Origin: Terrimesophilobacter sp963702165 | GTDB taxonomy: Bacteria > Actinomycetota > Actinomycetes > Actinomycetales > Microbacteriaceae | Reading direction: 5' to 3' | Assembly (NCBI GenBank): GCA_963702165.1 | Contig: OY969722.1 | Span: 186,001-250,000 of the forward strand | Length of the DNA stretch: 64,000 nt | Part shown: in pieces, positions 32,621 through 41,024 of the stretch | Layout of the letters: each line of letters opens with the position of its first letter | Position numbering within the stretch: the stretch's first letter is position 1 | Notes under the pieces: generated by a model | What the model saw: the letters and a program-made list of their open reading frames with translations, nothing else | The model's database searches: none | Told to the model about the DNA's origin: nothing | Position numbers and translations under genes: made by a program

Positions 32621-33670
32621 CTACAGTTCGTTCGCGCGCGGAACGACCACTTGGTTGACGATGATCAGGACCGACGCGGCAACGGGGATCGCGATGAGCG
32701 CGCCCAGGATGCCGAGCAAAGTGCCGCCGGCCAGAGCGGCGATGACCACCACAGCGCCGGGCACCTTCACGACCCGGTTCATGATGTTCGGGTTCAGCAC
32801 GTATGCCTCGATCTGCATGTAGATCAGGTAGTAGATTCCGGCGGCGATCGCGGTCGGGGGGCCGTCCAGCACCAGGCAGCTCAGTGTGACGAGGATGGCG
32901 CCGGAGATCGTCCCAACGAGGGGGATCAGCGCGAACATGAACATGATGAATGCGAACAGCGCCGGGTACTCGGCCCCGATGATCGTCAGGTAGATGAAGC
33001 TGAGGGCGCCGTTGCAGAAGGCGATGCTGGTCTGCCCGACGATGTAGCGTCCGACCGAGCTGCTGATCTGCTCCGCGATGTCGGCGAAACGCGCGCGCTT
33101 CGACGCGGGCACGAGCTGGTAGAGGCCGCGCTTCATGTTGCTCAGCGAACCGACGAAGTACAGGGTGAGAATGAGCACGATAAGGGCGCCGAATACGCCG
33201 CTCGCGATGCCTATGCCGACCTGCAGCACGCCGCCGCCGATGGACGCGATGTTCTGCGGGTCATTCAGGAAGTCAGCCACCGACCCAAGGATCACGTTCA
33301 CCTGGATGTATGGCGGCAGGCTGTTCTGCAGGTTTGTGACCCACGACTGGTCTTCGATTGACGGCAGGAGATCCTGGATGCTCTTAACCAGGTTCGTGGT
33401 CTGCTCGACGATGACCGGCACGACCGAGAACACCAGGCCGGTGAACACCGCGAGCACTCCGATGACGACCGTGAGGATCGCGCCCCAGCGCGGGAAACCC
33501 TTGCGCTCGAGCCAGGACACTGCGGGGTCGAGCCCCAAGGCGATGAAGATCGCAGCGCCGATGTAGGTCAGGATCGTCGCGAGCGTGCCTAGAGCGGTGC
33601 CGATCGCGAGCGCGACCAGAACCCCCAACCCCCCGAGAAGGCCGAAGCGGAACGAGTTCTGGATCTTCAA
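32621..33670 (-). CDS. AI-2E family (DUF20) transporter
   Basis: This 349-residue integral membrane protein has about eight helices. Hallmarks of the AI-2E/PerM family: an initial two-helix part, a large soluble segment (residues about 100-150) and the C-terminal NPNIMNRVVKVPGAVVVIAA followed by GALIAIPVAASVLIIV. Members export signals or ions, or work as Na+/H+ antiporters; substrate unknown. TTG start with gaaggg 6 nt upstream. It lies 18 nt after the coiled-coil gene on the same strand, so both are probably co-transcribed. Confidence 0.88.
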   Translation of the reverse strand: MKIQNSFRFGLLGGLGVLVALAIGTALGTLATILTYIGAAIFIALGLDPAVSWLERKGFPRWGAILTVVIGVLAVFTGLVFSVVPVIVEQTTNLVKSIQDLLPSIEDQSWVTNLQNSLPPYIQVNVILGSVADFLNDPQNIASIGGGVLQVGIGIASGVFGALIVLILTLYFVGSLSNMKRGLYQLVPASKRARFADIAEQISSSVGRYIVGQTSIAFCNGALSFIYLTIIGAEYPALFAFIMFMFALIPLVGTISGAILVTLSCLVLDGPPTAIAAGIYYLIYMQIEAYVLNPNIMNRVVKVPGAVVVIAALAGGTLLGILGALIAIPVAASVLIIVNQVVVPRANEL

Positions 33671-33688
33671 GGGGCACCCTTCGCGTCT

Positions 33689-35875
33689 TTACGAGTTCTC
33701 TGCGGTTACCTTCTCCGCGTCGCCGAGAACATTGCGCAGACTCTCGAAGTAGCCGGCGACCGCTTCGCGCTCAATCCTAATCTTGGCGAGCCGCTCTTCC
33801 GCGTCAGACACGAGCTGTGCTGTGCGTGCTTCGGCTTCGCTCACGATCGCCTTCGCGCGGGCCTCAGCGTTGGCGAGCACCTCGGCCGCGGTCGCATCGG
33901 CCTCGGCCCTGCGCGTGCGCGCCTCCGCCTTGGACTCGGCATCCAGAGCCGTCGCCTCTGCACGCTTCTCCTCGGCGCGAGCGATCGCCTCGGTCAGTTG
34001 CGCCTGAGACTCGTCAAGGTACTTCTGCATCTGCGCCACGGCCTCCTGGTGGCGAGCGAGGTAGTCCTTCTCGGCATCGTCACGACGGGCCTTGAGCTCG
34101 ATGTCCAGGTCGATGCGCGCCTGCTCAGCTTCGGCCGCGATCGCGTTCTTGGTCTCGTCCAGTTCGGCCGCGAGCTGTGCCCTGCCGGTCTTGGCCTCAT
34201 GCGCGAAGGCCGTGCGCTGCTGCTCGAGCTCACGGGCAAGATCGGCGCGCTGCTTCTCGACTTCTGCGTAGACGCTCGAACGCGCTTCCGCGAGTTCCGC
34301 TTCCAGCTCGGCGCGGGCATCCGCTGACTGCTTCGCCAACTGCTTCGCCGCGCGCTTGCGCTCAGCCGCGACCTCCTTGGCAGTTCGCTGACGTTCGGCA
34401 GTCAGCTCGGCGATCGTGCGCTCGCGTTCTGCGCCCAATTCGGCCTCGATGCGAGCGCGCGCGGCATCGACCTCGGCCTGTGTGCGCTCGCGCTCGTCGG
34501 TGAGTTCGGCGTAGGTGCGCTCCTTGGCTTCGGTGAGCTCAGCGGTGGTGCGCTCGCGCTCGTCGGTGAGTTCCGCGTAGGTGCGCTCCTTCGCCTCGGT
34601 GAGCTCGGCGGTGGTGCGCTCCCGCTCAGCGGTCAGCTCGGCCGTGGTGCGTTCGCGCTCTGCTTTCAGTTCCGCGGCTGTGCGCTCGCGCTCGGCGGTC
34701 AGTTCGGCGGTCGTGCGCTCCCGCTCGGCGTCCAGTTCGGCCTCGGTGCGCTGGCGCTCGGCGTCCAGTTCGGCGTAGGTGCGCTGCTTGGCCTCGGTGA
34801 CCTCCGCCTCGGTGCGGGCGCGTTCCGCTTCCAGCTCGGCATACGTGCGCGCCTTGGCATCAGCGAGTTCCGCTTCCGTCCGCTTGCGCGCCGCATCCAA
34901 TTCGGCGTAGGTGTGCTCCTTCGCGGTGCTGAGCTCAAGTTCTGTGCGCTCGCGTTCCGCCGCAAGCTCCGCGGTGGTCCTGGTGACTTCTTCAGCGAGT
35001 TCGGTCTTGGTGCGCTCGCGCTCTTCTGCCAGTTCTGCGCGCGTCTGCTCCGCCTCGGCGACAAGCGCCGCGCGGGTCTGCTCGGTGTCCTCTTCCAGGC
35101 GGGCACGGGTTGCCTCGACGTCGCGGAGGGTGTCGGTTCGCAGCTGTTCGGTCTCGCGCCCGAGATCCGCCCACTTCTTCTCGTACTCGGCTTCGAACTC
35201 GGCGCGGCGAAGTTCCGTGTCACGCGCCAACTGCGCCGCCGTCTCGCGCGCCTCGCTGGCTTCACGCGCCGCAACGACGCTCAGCTCGGCTGCGGCACGC
35301 TCGGCCTCAGCGCGCACCGCCGCGGCTTCGCGCTTAGCGGTGGTCCGCGCCTCCGCAGCCTCCGTTGCGACGGCGCCACGAATGGCCGCCGCCTCGCGCA
35401 GCGCCTCCTGAGTCAGAAGTTCGGAGTCCTCGCGGGCGCGTTGCAGGAGGTCGTCGGCTTCCGCGCGGGTCAGCTCGAGCAGTGAATTCGCGCGCGTGTG
35501 CGCGTCCGAGAGTTGCCGTTCGGCTTCGGCGGCGGCCTCGGCGCGCAGTGCGTCGATCTCGCCGCGGACAGAACTCCGCAGCTTCTCTGCGTCGATGTCC
35601 GCCTGGCTGATGACTCGGGTCGACTGCTCCTCGGCCACCCGGAGAACATTCTCAAGCTTGGTCCCGAGTCCGCTGTAAGTGGGACTGCCCGACTCCTCCA
35701 CCTCGGCCTGAAGGTCGGCGACGGTCGCGCTGAGCCGCTTGACGTCCTTCGACAGTTCCGCCTTGTCGGCGTTCGCCTTGATAAGTTCGCGACGCAGCGA
35801 TTGGATCGCCTTGTCGACCTCTTCGCGGTTGTACCCGCGCATCACGGTCGAGAAGGATTCGTCGTCGTTCGCCAC
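33689..35875 (-). CDS. Scy-like giant coiled-coil protein with DivIVA-like N-terminus
   Basis: This 728-residue protein starts VANDDESFSTVMRGYNREEV, a DivIVA-type membrane-targeting motif, and then is almost entirely Ala/Glu/Arg-rich coiled coil. Residues about 256-508 consist of 23 consecutive 11-residue repeats (consensus T-x-A-E-L-x-x-E-R-x-R). Both features match Streptomyces Scy, a cytoskeletal scaffold for polar growth that interacts with DivIVA. I infer a polar-growth or division scaffold. Start GTG 35875 has gggag 5 nt upstream; an upstream in-frame ATG at 35905 has no such site. AI-2E follows 18 nt later. Confidence 0.85.
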   Translation of the reverse strand: MANDDESFSTVMRGYNREEVDKAIQSLRRELIKANADKAELSKDVKRLSATVADLQAEVEESGSPTYSGLGTKLENVLRVAEEQSTRVISQADIDAEKLRSSVRGEIDALRAEAAAEAERQLSDAHTRANSLLELTRAEADDLLQRAREDSELLTQEALREAAAIRGAVATEAAEARTTAKREAAAVRAEAERAAAELSVVAAREASEARETAAQLARDTELRRAEFEAEYEKKWADLGRETEQLRTDTLRDVEATRARLEEDTEQTRAALVAEAEQTRAELAEERERTKTELAEEVTRTTAELAAERERTELELSTAKEHTYAELDAARKRTEAELADAKARTYAELEAERARTEAEVTEAKQRTYAELDAERQRTEAELDAERERTTAELTAERERTAAELKAERERTTAELTAERERTTAELTEAKERTYAELTDERERTTAELTEAKERTYAELTDERERTQAEVDAARARIEAELGAERERTIAELTAERQRTAKEVAAERKRAAKQLAKQSADARAELEAELAEARSSVYAEVEKQRADLARELEQQRTAFAHEAKTGRAQLAAELDETKNAIAAEAEQARIDLDIELKARRDDAEKDYLARHQEAVAQMQKYLDESQAQLTEAIARAEEKRAEATALDAESKAEARTRRAEADATAAEVLANAEARAKAIVSEAEARTAQLVSDAEERLAKIRIEREAVAGYFESLRNVLGDAEKVTAENS
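34352..35110 (-). repeat. 23 tandem 33-bp units inside the coiled-coil gene
   Basis: Twenty-three in-frame 33-bp units, for example the alternation of TTAELTEAKER and TYAELTDERER near 34481-34620, where DNA units are almost identical in pairs (66-bp period). This part is prone to unequal crossing over and to collapse in assembly. Confidence 0.85.
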
Positions 35876-36153
35876 GTTTCTCCCTGATGTTCTCCGGCGG
35901 CACAAAGCTGCCGAGGGCTGGACATCGACGAGTTTAGCGCCCCATACGGGGGCGGCTGGTTCGAAGAGAATGACTCAATTCACCCGAGAGCGAAACAAGG
36001 AGCCCTCTCTCAGGAGGCCTGCGCTAACCTTTAATGTCTTTGTTGTTGCCATGCAGACAATTTTTCGCAACTTCAGCCAGCCCGAAGCGGACTGAAGCAG
36101 GGACGACTGGAAGAGACCAGCGCCCGCGTGGCGACACGAGAGGAGTAAATTAC
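35876..36153. promoter_or_regulatory. Divergent intergenic region with lower GC content
   Basis: This 278-bp gap serves the minus-strand coiled-coil gene and the plus-strand membrane gene. The stretch 36008-36070 is T-rich (ctaacctttaatgtctttgt); TAACCT is a possible plus-strand -10. Shine-Dalgarno gaggag is at 36140-36145. No gene is seen in it. Confidence 0.4.
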
Positions 36154-37947
36154 TTGCGCTTTATTGCGGCAATCATAAGTTTCGTGCTGGCAGCCATCAT
36201 GATCGGCTTCGGCATCGCACAGCGAACCATCCTAGCGGAGCCCGACCACGTCGAAGCGGTAGCGGAAATCGACGGCACGGCCCCCATCACACTGATCGAC
36301 GGAGCGACACTTAATTCGCTCGACGGTCGTCAGAAGATCCAACTCACCGGTGAAGGCAACCTATTCGCTGCCTACGGTCGAACCAGCGACCTGCTCGCCT
36401 GGATCGGCGAGGCGAGTTACAACGAGCTCAAATTCGACTCCGAGACCGGCGAGCTGGCCACGTCTGTGGTGAAGGGAACCGAGGAAGCGGTCCCCAATCC
36501 CCGCGGTTCCGACCTGTGGCTCACCGAGTACTCTCGCGATGACCTCCTCAGCATCGTCGTCAACGTGCCGGAGGACGTCTCTGTCATCGCCATGACAGAC
36601 GGTACGGCGCCGGCCCCGACTGAGGTCGCGATCTCATGGCCGCAGGACAACCGCACGCCGTGGTCCGGTCCGCTGATCGTCGGCGGCGTCGCGCTGCTGC
36701 TGGTGGGTCTCGGCCTCTACCTGTGGGCGCTCGCCCACCTCAACAAGTCACGCGGCCCGCGCCGTAAGCAGCCGAAGCTGCCGCGCCCGCCGCGGCGTCC
36801 GATCGCCCGCTCGAAGAAGCCGTCGGTGCTTCCGATCCCGCGTGGCCGCCGTAAGGCGCTGCGGATGGCGGTCATTCCAGTGACACTCACCACCGGCCTG
36901 CTTCTCTCGGCATGCTCGGCCGACTCCTGGCCCGCCGCGTTCAGTGAGACGGAGGCGACGCCGACCCCATCGGCGACTACCGCCGCATCCGACGCCAAGC
37001 CGCCGGCGGTAACCGTCCCGCAGCTCAAGAGCATCGTCGGCAAGGTAGCGAGCACTGCCAAGGACGCGGATGCCGCCGCGGATGCTAACCTCGCGGCCTC
37101 ACGTTTCGCGGGTGCTGCCCTCGAGGCGCGCTCGGCGAACTACGCCATTCGCGCCAACGACTCCAGCTACCCGGCTCCGGCCGTCATCCCGAAGGGCGAG
37201 ATCCAGCTTGCTCTGCCGCAGCAGACTGACGCGTGGCCGCGCACCGTGTTCACAGTCGTGCAGGAGAAGCCGGTCAACTCCGCCAACCCGGTTGAGCCCG
37301 CCGAGGGCGAAGCTGAGGCTGCGGCCGCGCCGATGTACGGCCTCATGCTGGTCCAGGCATCGCCTCGCGACAACTTCAAGGTCGTCTACGCCGTGACCCT
37401 CGAGCCGAGCGCCAAGCTTCCCGAGGTCGTCTCAGCCGAGACAGGAACCGCACGGCTCAAGCCCGACGTTCAGCAACTGCTGCAGATGGCTCCAGACCAG
37501 CTCGCGCTCGCCTACGGTGACGTGCTGTTGAACGGCGAGTCGAGCGAGCACTACGGCAAGTTCGACACCGAGGGTGACTCGCTGATCGCATCCGTCGGCC
37601 AGGCAAAGAAGGCGGAGCGCCAGGCGAGCCTGCCCGCGATCGCCTCGATGGCGTTCTCGAACGCCGTCGGGCCGGGCGATGCGATCGCCATGGCGACGAA
37701 CAACACCGGTGCCATCGTGTCGGTCTACCTCCATGAGACGGAAACCGTCACTCCCGTGGAGGAGGGGGCCACGATCAACGCCGAGGGTGCCGTGAAGACG
37801 CTCTCCGGCGTGAGCAGCACGACCAAGGGCACGCAGGCCACTTATGGCGACCAGCTGCTCTTCTATGTGCCGCCGTCGAGCAGCAAGAATGAGAAGATCA
37901 AACTGCTCGGATTCACCTCAGCCCTCATCTCAGCCCAGGAGTTGTAG
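36154..37947 (+). CDS. Large envelope protein of unknown function with internal lipobox-like segment
   Basis: This 597-residue protein starts at TTG 36154 (MRFIAAIISFV), 8 nt after aggag. Helix 1 is residues 2-22. An exported segment follows, then helix 2 near 175-198 (LIVGGVALLLVGLGLYLWAL) and a Pro/Arg/Lys-rich loop. A third hydrophobic segment (MAVIPVTLTTGLLLSACS) ends in LLLSAC with Cys near residue 254, exactly like a lipoprotein signal peptide, but internal. The last 340 residues are exported and Ala-rich, without recognised catalytic motifs. Possible fusion of a membrane protein and a lipoprotein. The next gene overlaps its stop, indicating coupling. Confidence 0.75.
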   Translation: MRFIAAIISFVLAAIMIGFGIAQRTILAEPDHVEAVAEIDGTAPITLIDGATLNSLDGRQKIQLTGEGNLFAAYGRTSDLLAWIGEASYNELKFDSETGELATSVVKGTEEAVPNPRGSDLWLTEYSRDDLLSIVVNVPEDVSVIAMTDGTAPAPTEVAISWPQDNRTPWSGPLIVGGVALLLVGLGLYLWALAHLNKSRGPRRKQPKLPRPPRRPIARSKKPSVLPIPRGRRKALRMAVIPVTLTTGLLLSACSADSWPAAFSETEATPTPSATTAASDAKPPAVTVPQLKSIVGKVASTAKDADAAADANLAASRFAGAALEARSANYAIRANDSSYPAPAVIPKGEIQLALPQQTDAWPRTVFTVVQEKPVNSANPVEPAEGEAEAAAAPMYGLMLVQASPRDNFKVVYAVTLEPSAKLPEVVSAETGTARLKPDVQQLLQMAPDQLALAYGDVLLNGESSEHYGKFDTEGDSLIASVGQAKKAERQASLPAIASMAFSNAVGPGDAIAMATNNTGAIVSVYLHETETVTPVEEGATINAEGAVKTLSGVSSTTKGTQATYGDQLLFYVPPSSSKNEKIKLLGFTSALISAQEL

Positions 37948-38861
37948 TGTCGAACGTTCCCCCGGCCGCGAACTTCCGCGGCGCCGTCGACCTGTCGTCG
38001 CTCGTGCGGCAGCAGCAGGCGCCCCAGGAGACCACCGGGGGAGCGGTCGACGTACCATCGCTCGTCGTTGACGGCACGGACGCGAACTTCGGCAACATCC
38101 TCGAGTTGTCGAAGACCGTTCCGGTGATCGTCGAGCTGTACGCGGGCGAGCCGACGCCGTCGCTCATCACGCTCATCAAGGAGTACGCGGGCAGGTTCCT
38201 GCTCGCGACCGTCGACGCGCAGGCCAACCCGCAGCTCGTCCAGGCGTTCCAAGCGGTCGCAGCCCCGACCGTGGCGGCGCTCATCGGTGGTCGACCGGTC
38301 GGCCTGTATGAAGGCGAACTGCCGGACGCCGATGCTCGACGCGTGTTCGACCAGCTCACCCAGGTTGCCGCGCAGAACGGAGTCACCGGAACGGTGCGCG
38401 CATCCGGCGCCGAGGCGCAGCCCGATGCCGAACCGGTCGAGGAACCGTTGCCTCCTCTGCACCAGGAGGCTTACGACGCCATCCTGACGGGCGACTACGA
38501 CGCCGCGATCACCGCCTACAAGACGGCCATGGCACAGAACCCCCGCGACGCGCTCGCCGTCGCCGGACTCGCGCAGGTGTCGTTGCTGAAGCGACTGGAC
38601 GGTGTGGTGGCGGATGACGTGCGCCGGGCAGCTGCGGATGCGCCCCAGGATGTCGATGCCGCGCTGGCCGTCGCCGACCTGGACGTCTCCGGTGGGCACC
38701 TCGAGGACGCCTTCGGCCGACTGCTCGACCTGTTCGGCTCGCTCGGTGGAGACGACCGGGACCGTGTTCGCACTCGGCTGCTCGACTACTTCGAAATTGC
38801 CGGCGCAGAGGACCCGCGCGTGATCGCCGCTCGCAAGCGGCTCACGATGCTGCTCTACTAG
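37947..38861 (+). CDS. Thioredoxin-like/TPR co-chaperone (YbbN/CnoX-like)
   Basis: This 304-residue protein has a thioredoxin-like fold in its first half (VDGTDANFGNILELSKTVPV, IVELYAGEPTPSLITLIKEY, LATVDAQANPQLVQAFQAVA, PTVAALIGGRPVGLYEGELP) but no CxxC: the active-site position reads GEPTPS. The second half is helical tetratricopeptide-like (YDAILTGDYDAAITAYKTAM) with a YbbN-type C-terminus (RVRTRLLDYFEIAGAEDPRV). YbbN/CnoX works as a holdase linked to GroEL. GTG start overlaps the upstream TAG (GTAGTG); aggag lies 6 nt upstream. Confidence 0.88.
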   Translation: MSNVPPAANFRGAVDLSSLVRQQQAPQETTGGAVDVPSLVVDGTDANFGNILELSKTVPVIVELYAGEPTPSLITLIKEYAGRFLLATVDAQANPQLVQAFQAVAAPTVAALIGGRPVGLYEGELPDADARRVFDQLTQVAAQNGVTGTVRASGAEAQPDAEPVEEPLPPLHQEAYDAILTGDYDAAITAYKTAMAQNPRDALAVAGLAQVSLLKRLDGVVADDVRRAAADAPQDVDAALAVADLDVSGGHLEDAFGRLLDLFGSLGGDDRDRVRTRLLDYFEIAGAEDPRVIAARKRLTMLLY

Positions 38862-38864
38862 CCT

Positions 38865-41024
38865 CTAGCGGGGCGTCAGCCAGAGCGTCGCAAGCGGGGG
38901 CAGCGTGAGCTCGGCCACCGCCGGTTGGCCGGCCCAGGCATCCGGTGCCGCCACGACACGACCGGCATTGCCGACGCCGGAGCCGCCGAATTCGGTGGCA
39001 TCCGTATTAAGCACTTCAGCCCAGTCGCCCGCCCGCGGCATCCCGATCCGGTAGCCGTCGATCGGACGGCCAGAGAAGTTCGTCACAGCGACCAGCGGTT
39101 CACCGGATGCCGAGTGTCGCGCGATCACGACGACGTTGTTCACCGCGTCATCACCGGAGAGCAGCGTGAAGCCGTCGGCGGTGTCGTCGCGCTCCCACAG
39201 CGCCGGGGTGCCCCGATAGCAGCGGTTCAGCTCGCCGACCAGGCGGAGCAGGCCCTGGTGCGCGGGCTGATCCAGAATCCACCAGTCGAGGCCGCGCTCT
39301 TCACTCCACTCCGATGGCTGCGCGAACTCCTGCCCCATGAACAGCAGCTGCTTGCCAGGGTGCGCCCACATGTAGGCCAGGTACGCGCGCACTGTCGCCA
39401 ATTTCTGCCAGTGATCCCCTGGCATCTTGTGCAGCAGCGATCCCTTGCCGTGCACCACCTCGTCGTGGCTGATCGGCAGCAGGAAGTTCTCGCTGAACGC
39501 GTAGACGAAGCTGAAGGTGAGCTGCTCGTGGTGGTGAGCGCGATACATCGGATCGACGGCCAGGTAGCGCAGGGTGTCGTGCATCCAGCCCATGTTCCAC
39601 TTCAGGCCGAAGCCGAGCCCACCGGCGCTCGTCGGTGTCGTGACGCCCGGGAACGCGGTCGACTCCTCCGCGATCATGACGATGCCGGGGTTGCGCTTGT
39701 AGGCGGTCGCGTTGACTTCCTGCAGGAACGCGATCGCCTCGAGGTTCTCCCGTCCGCCGTGGATGTTCGGCACCCATTCGCCGTCCGCGCGGGAGTAGTC
39801 GAGGTACAGCATCGAGGCGACGGCATCGACGCGCAGCCCGTCGATGTGGAACTCCTCAAGCCAGTACAGCGCGTTCGCGACGAGGAAGTTGCGCACCTGC
39901 GAGCGACCGAAATCGAAGACGAGCGTGCCCCAATCCGGATGCTCGCCGCGCCGAGGGTCGCCATGCTCATAGAGAGGCTCACCGTCGAAGCGCGCGAGCG
40001 CCCACTCGTCCTTGGGGAAGTGGGCGGGGACCCAGTCCACGATCACTCCGATGCCCGCGCGGTGGAAGCTGTCGACGAGGTGACGGAACTCATCCGGATG
40101 ACCGAACCGGCTGGTCGGCGCGTAGTAGCCGGTGACCTGGTAGCCCCAGGATCCGCCGTATGGGTGCTCGGCGACCGGCATGAACTCGACGTGGGTGTAG
40201 CCGAGCTCTGACACATAGTCGACGAGCTGGTCGGCGAGTTCGCGGTAGCCAAGGTCCTTGCGCCAGGAACCCAGGTGCACCTCGTACACGCTCATCGGCG
40301 AGGTCAGCGGGTCACGGCTGGCTCGCTCCGCCATCCACTCGGCGTCACCCCAGGCATGCTCTGAGGCGACGACCCGCGACGCGGTCGCAGGCGGCACCTC
40401 GGCGTACCTGGCCATCGGGTCGGCGCGCTGCACCCAGTGCCCCGCGGCGGTGAGCAGCTCGAACTTGTAGGTGCCGCCCGGTTGCAGCCCGGGCACGAAC
40501 AGCTCCCACACGCCGTTGTCGTCGAGCCTGCGCATGGCGTGCCCGGCACCGTCCCAGGCGTTGAAATCGCCGATCACCCGCGCTGCCAGTGCGTTCGGCG
40601 CCCACACCGAGAACGCCGTGCCATCCGTCGACTCGTGCGCCCGAACGTGCGCGCCCAGCATCTCCCACAGTTGCTCGTGCCGTCCCTCGCCGAACAGGAA
40701 CAAGTCGATGTCGCCCACCGTCGGCGTGAAGCGGTACGGGTCATCCGCCGTCCACGTGCTGCCGTCGGGGTAGGTGGCTTCCAGCTCGTACGCCTGCCCG
40801 GCGCCGCCTGCTCTTCCCTGCCAGAGACCGGATGCGACGTGCTCCAGTTCGACTCGTTCGCCGTCAGCCCTGATGGCGGTCACGGTGGTCGCGAGCGGCC
40901 GAAGCGCACGGACGATCCACGCATCCCGATACTCGTGCTGCCCGAGGACGCTGTGCGGGTTGGCGTGCCGTCCCTGGGCGACCGCGGTGATCGCGGACGG
41001 CTCGAGCTCCGGCATCCGGTCCAT
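38865..41024 (-). CDS. glgB: 1,4-alpha-glucan branching enzyme
   Basis: GlgB (719 residues) introduces alpha-1,6 branches. N-terminal CBM48 domains (NPHSVLGQHEYRDAWIVRAL, FSVWAPNALAARVIGDFNAW) precede the GH13 catalytic domain: GVIVDWVPAHFPKDEW, GLRVDAVASMLYLDYSR (nucleophile), MIAEESTAFPGVT (acid/base) and PISHDEVVHGKGSLLHKM. Starts with ATG at 41022-41024 overlapping the glgE stop by 1 nt; the in-frame upstream part belongs to glgE. Its stop is 3 nt from the convergent TPR gene stop. Confidence 0.96.
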   Translation of the reverse strand: MDRMPELEPSAITAVAQGRHANPHSVLGQHEYRDAWIVRALRPLATTVTAIRADGERVELEHVASGLWQGRAGGAGQAYELEATYPDGSTWTADDPYRFTPTVGDIDLFLFGEGRHEQLWEMLGAHVRAHESTDGTAFSVWAPNALAARVIGDFNAWDGAGHAMRRLDDNGVWELFVPGLQPGGTYKFELLTAAGHWVQRADPMARYAEVPPATASRVVASEHAWGDAEWMAERASRDPLTSPMSVYEVHLGSWRKDLGYRELADQLVDYVSELGYTHVEFMPVAEHPYGGSWGYQVTGYYAPTSRFGHPDEFRHLVDSFHRAGIGVIVDWVPAHFPKDEWALARFDGEPLYEHGDPRRGEHPDWGTLVFDFGRSQVRNFLVANALYWLEEFHIDGLRVDAVASMLYLDYSRADGEWVPNIHGGRENLEAIAFLQEVNATAYKRNPGIVMIAEESTAFPGVTTPTSAGGLGFGLKWNMGWMHDTLRYLAVDPMYRAHHHEQLTFSFVYAFSENFLLPISHDEVVHGKGSLLHKMPGDHWQKLATVRAYLAYMWAHPGKQLLFMGQEFAQPSEWSEERGLDWWILDQPAHQGLLRLVGELNRCYRGTPALWERDDTADGFTLLSGDDAVNNVVVIARHSASGEPLVAVTNFSGRPIDGYRIGMPRAGDWAEVLNTDATEFGGSGVGNAGRVVAAPDAWAGQPAVAELTLPPLATLWLTPR

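Noticed and set aside
34352..35110. 33-bp periodic repeats considered as a CRISPR array
   Set aside because: Units are contiguous without spacers, in frame and part of a coiled-coil coding sequence; no cas genes.
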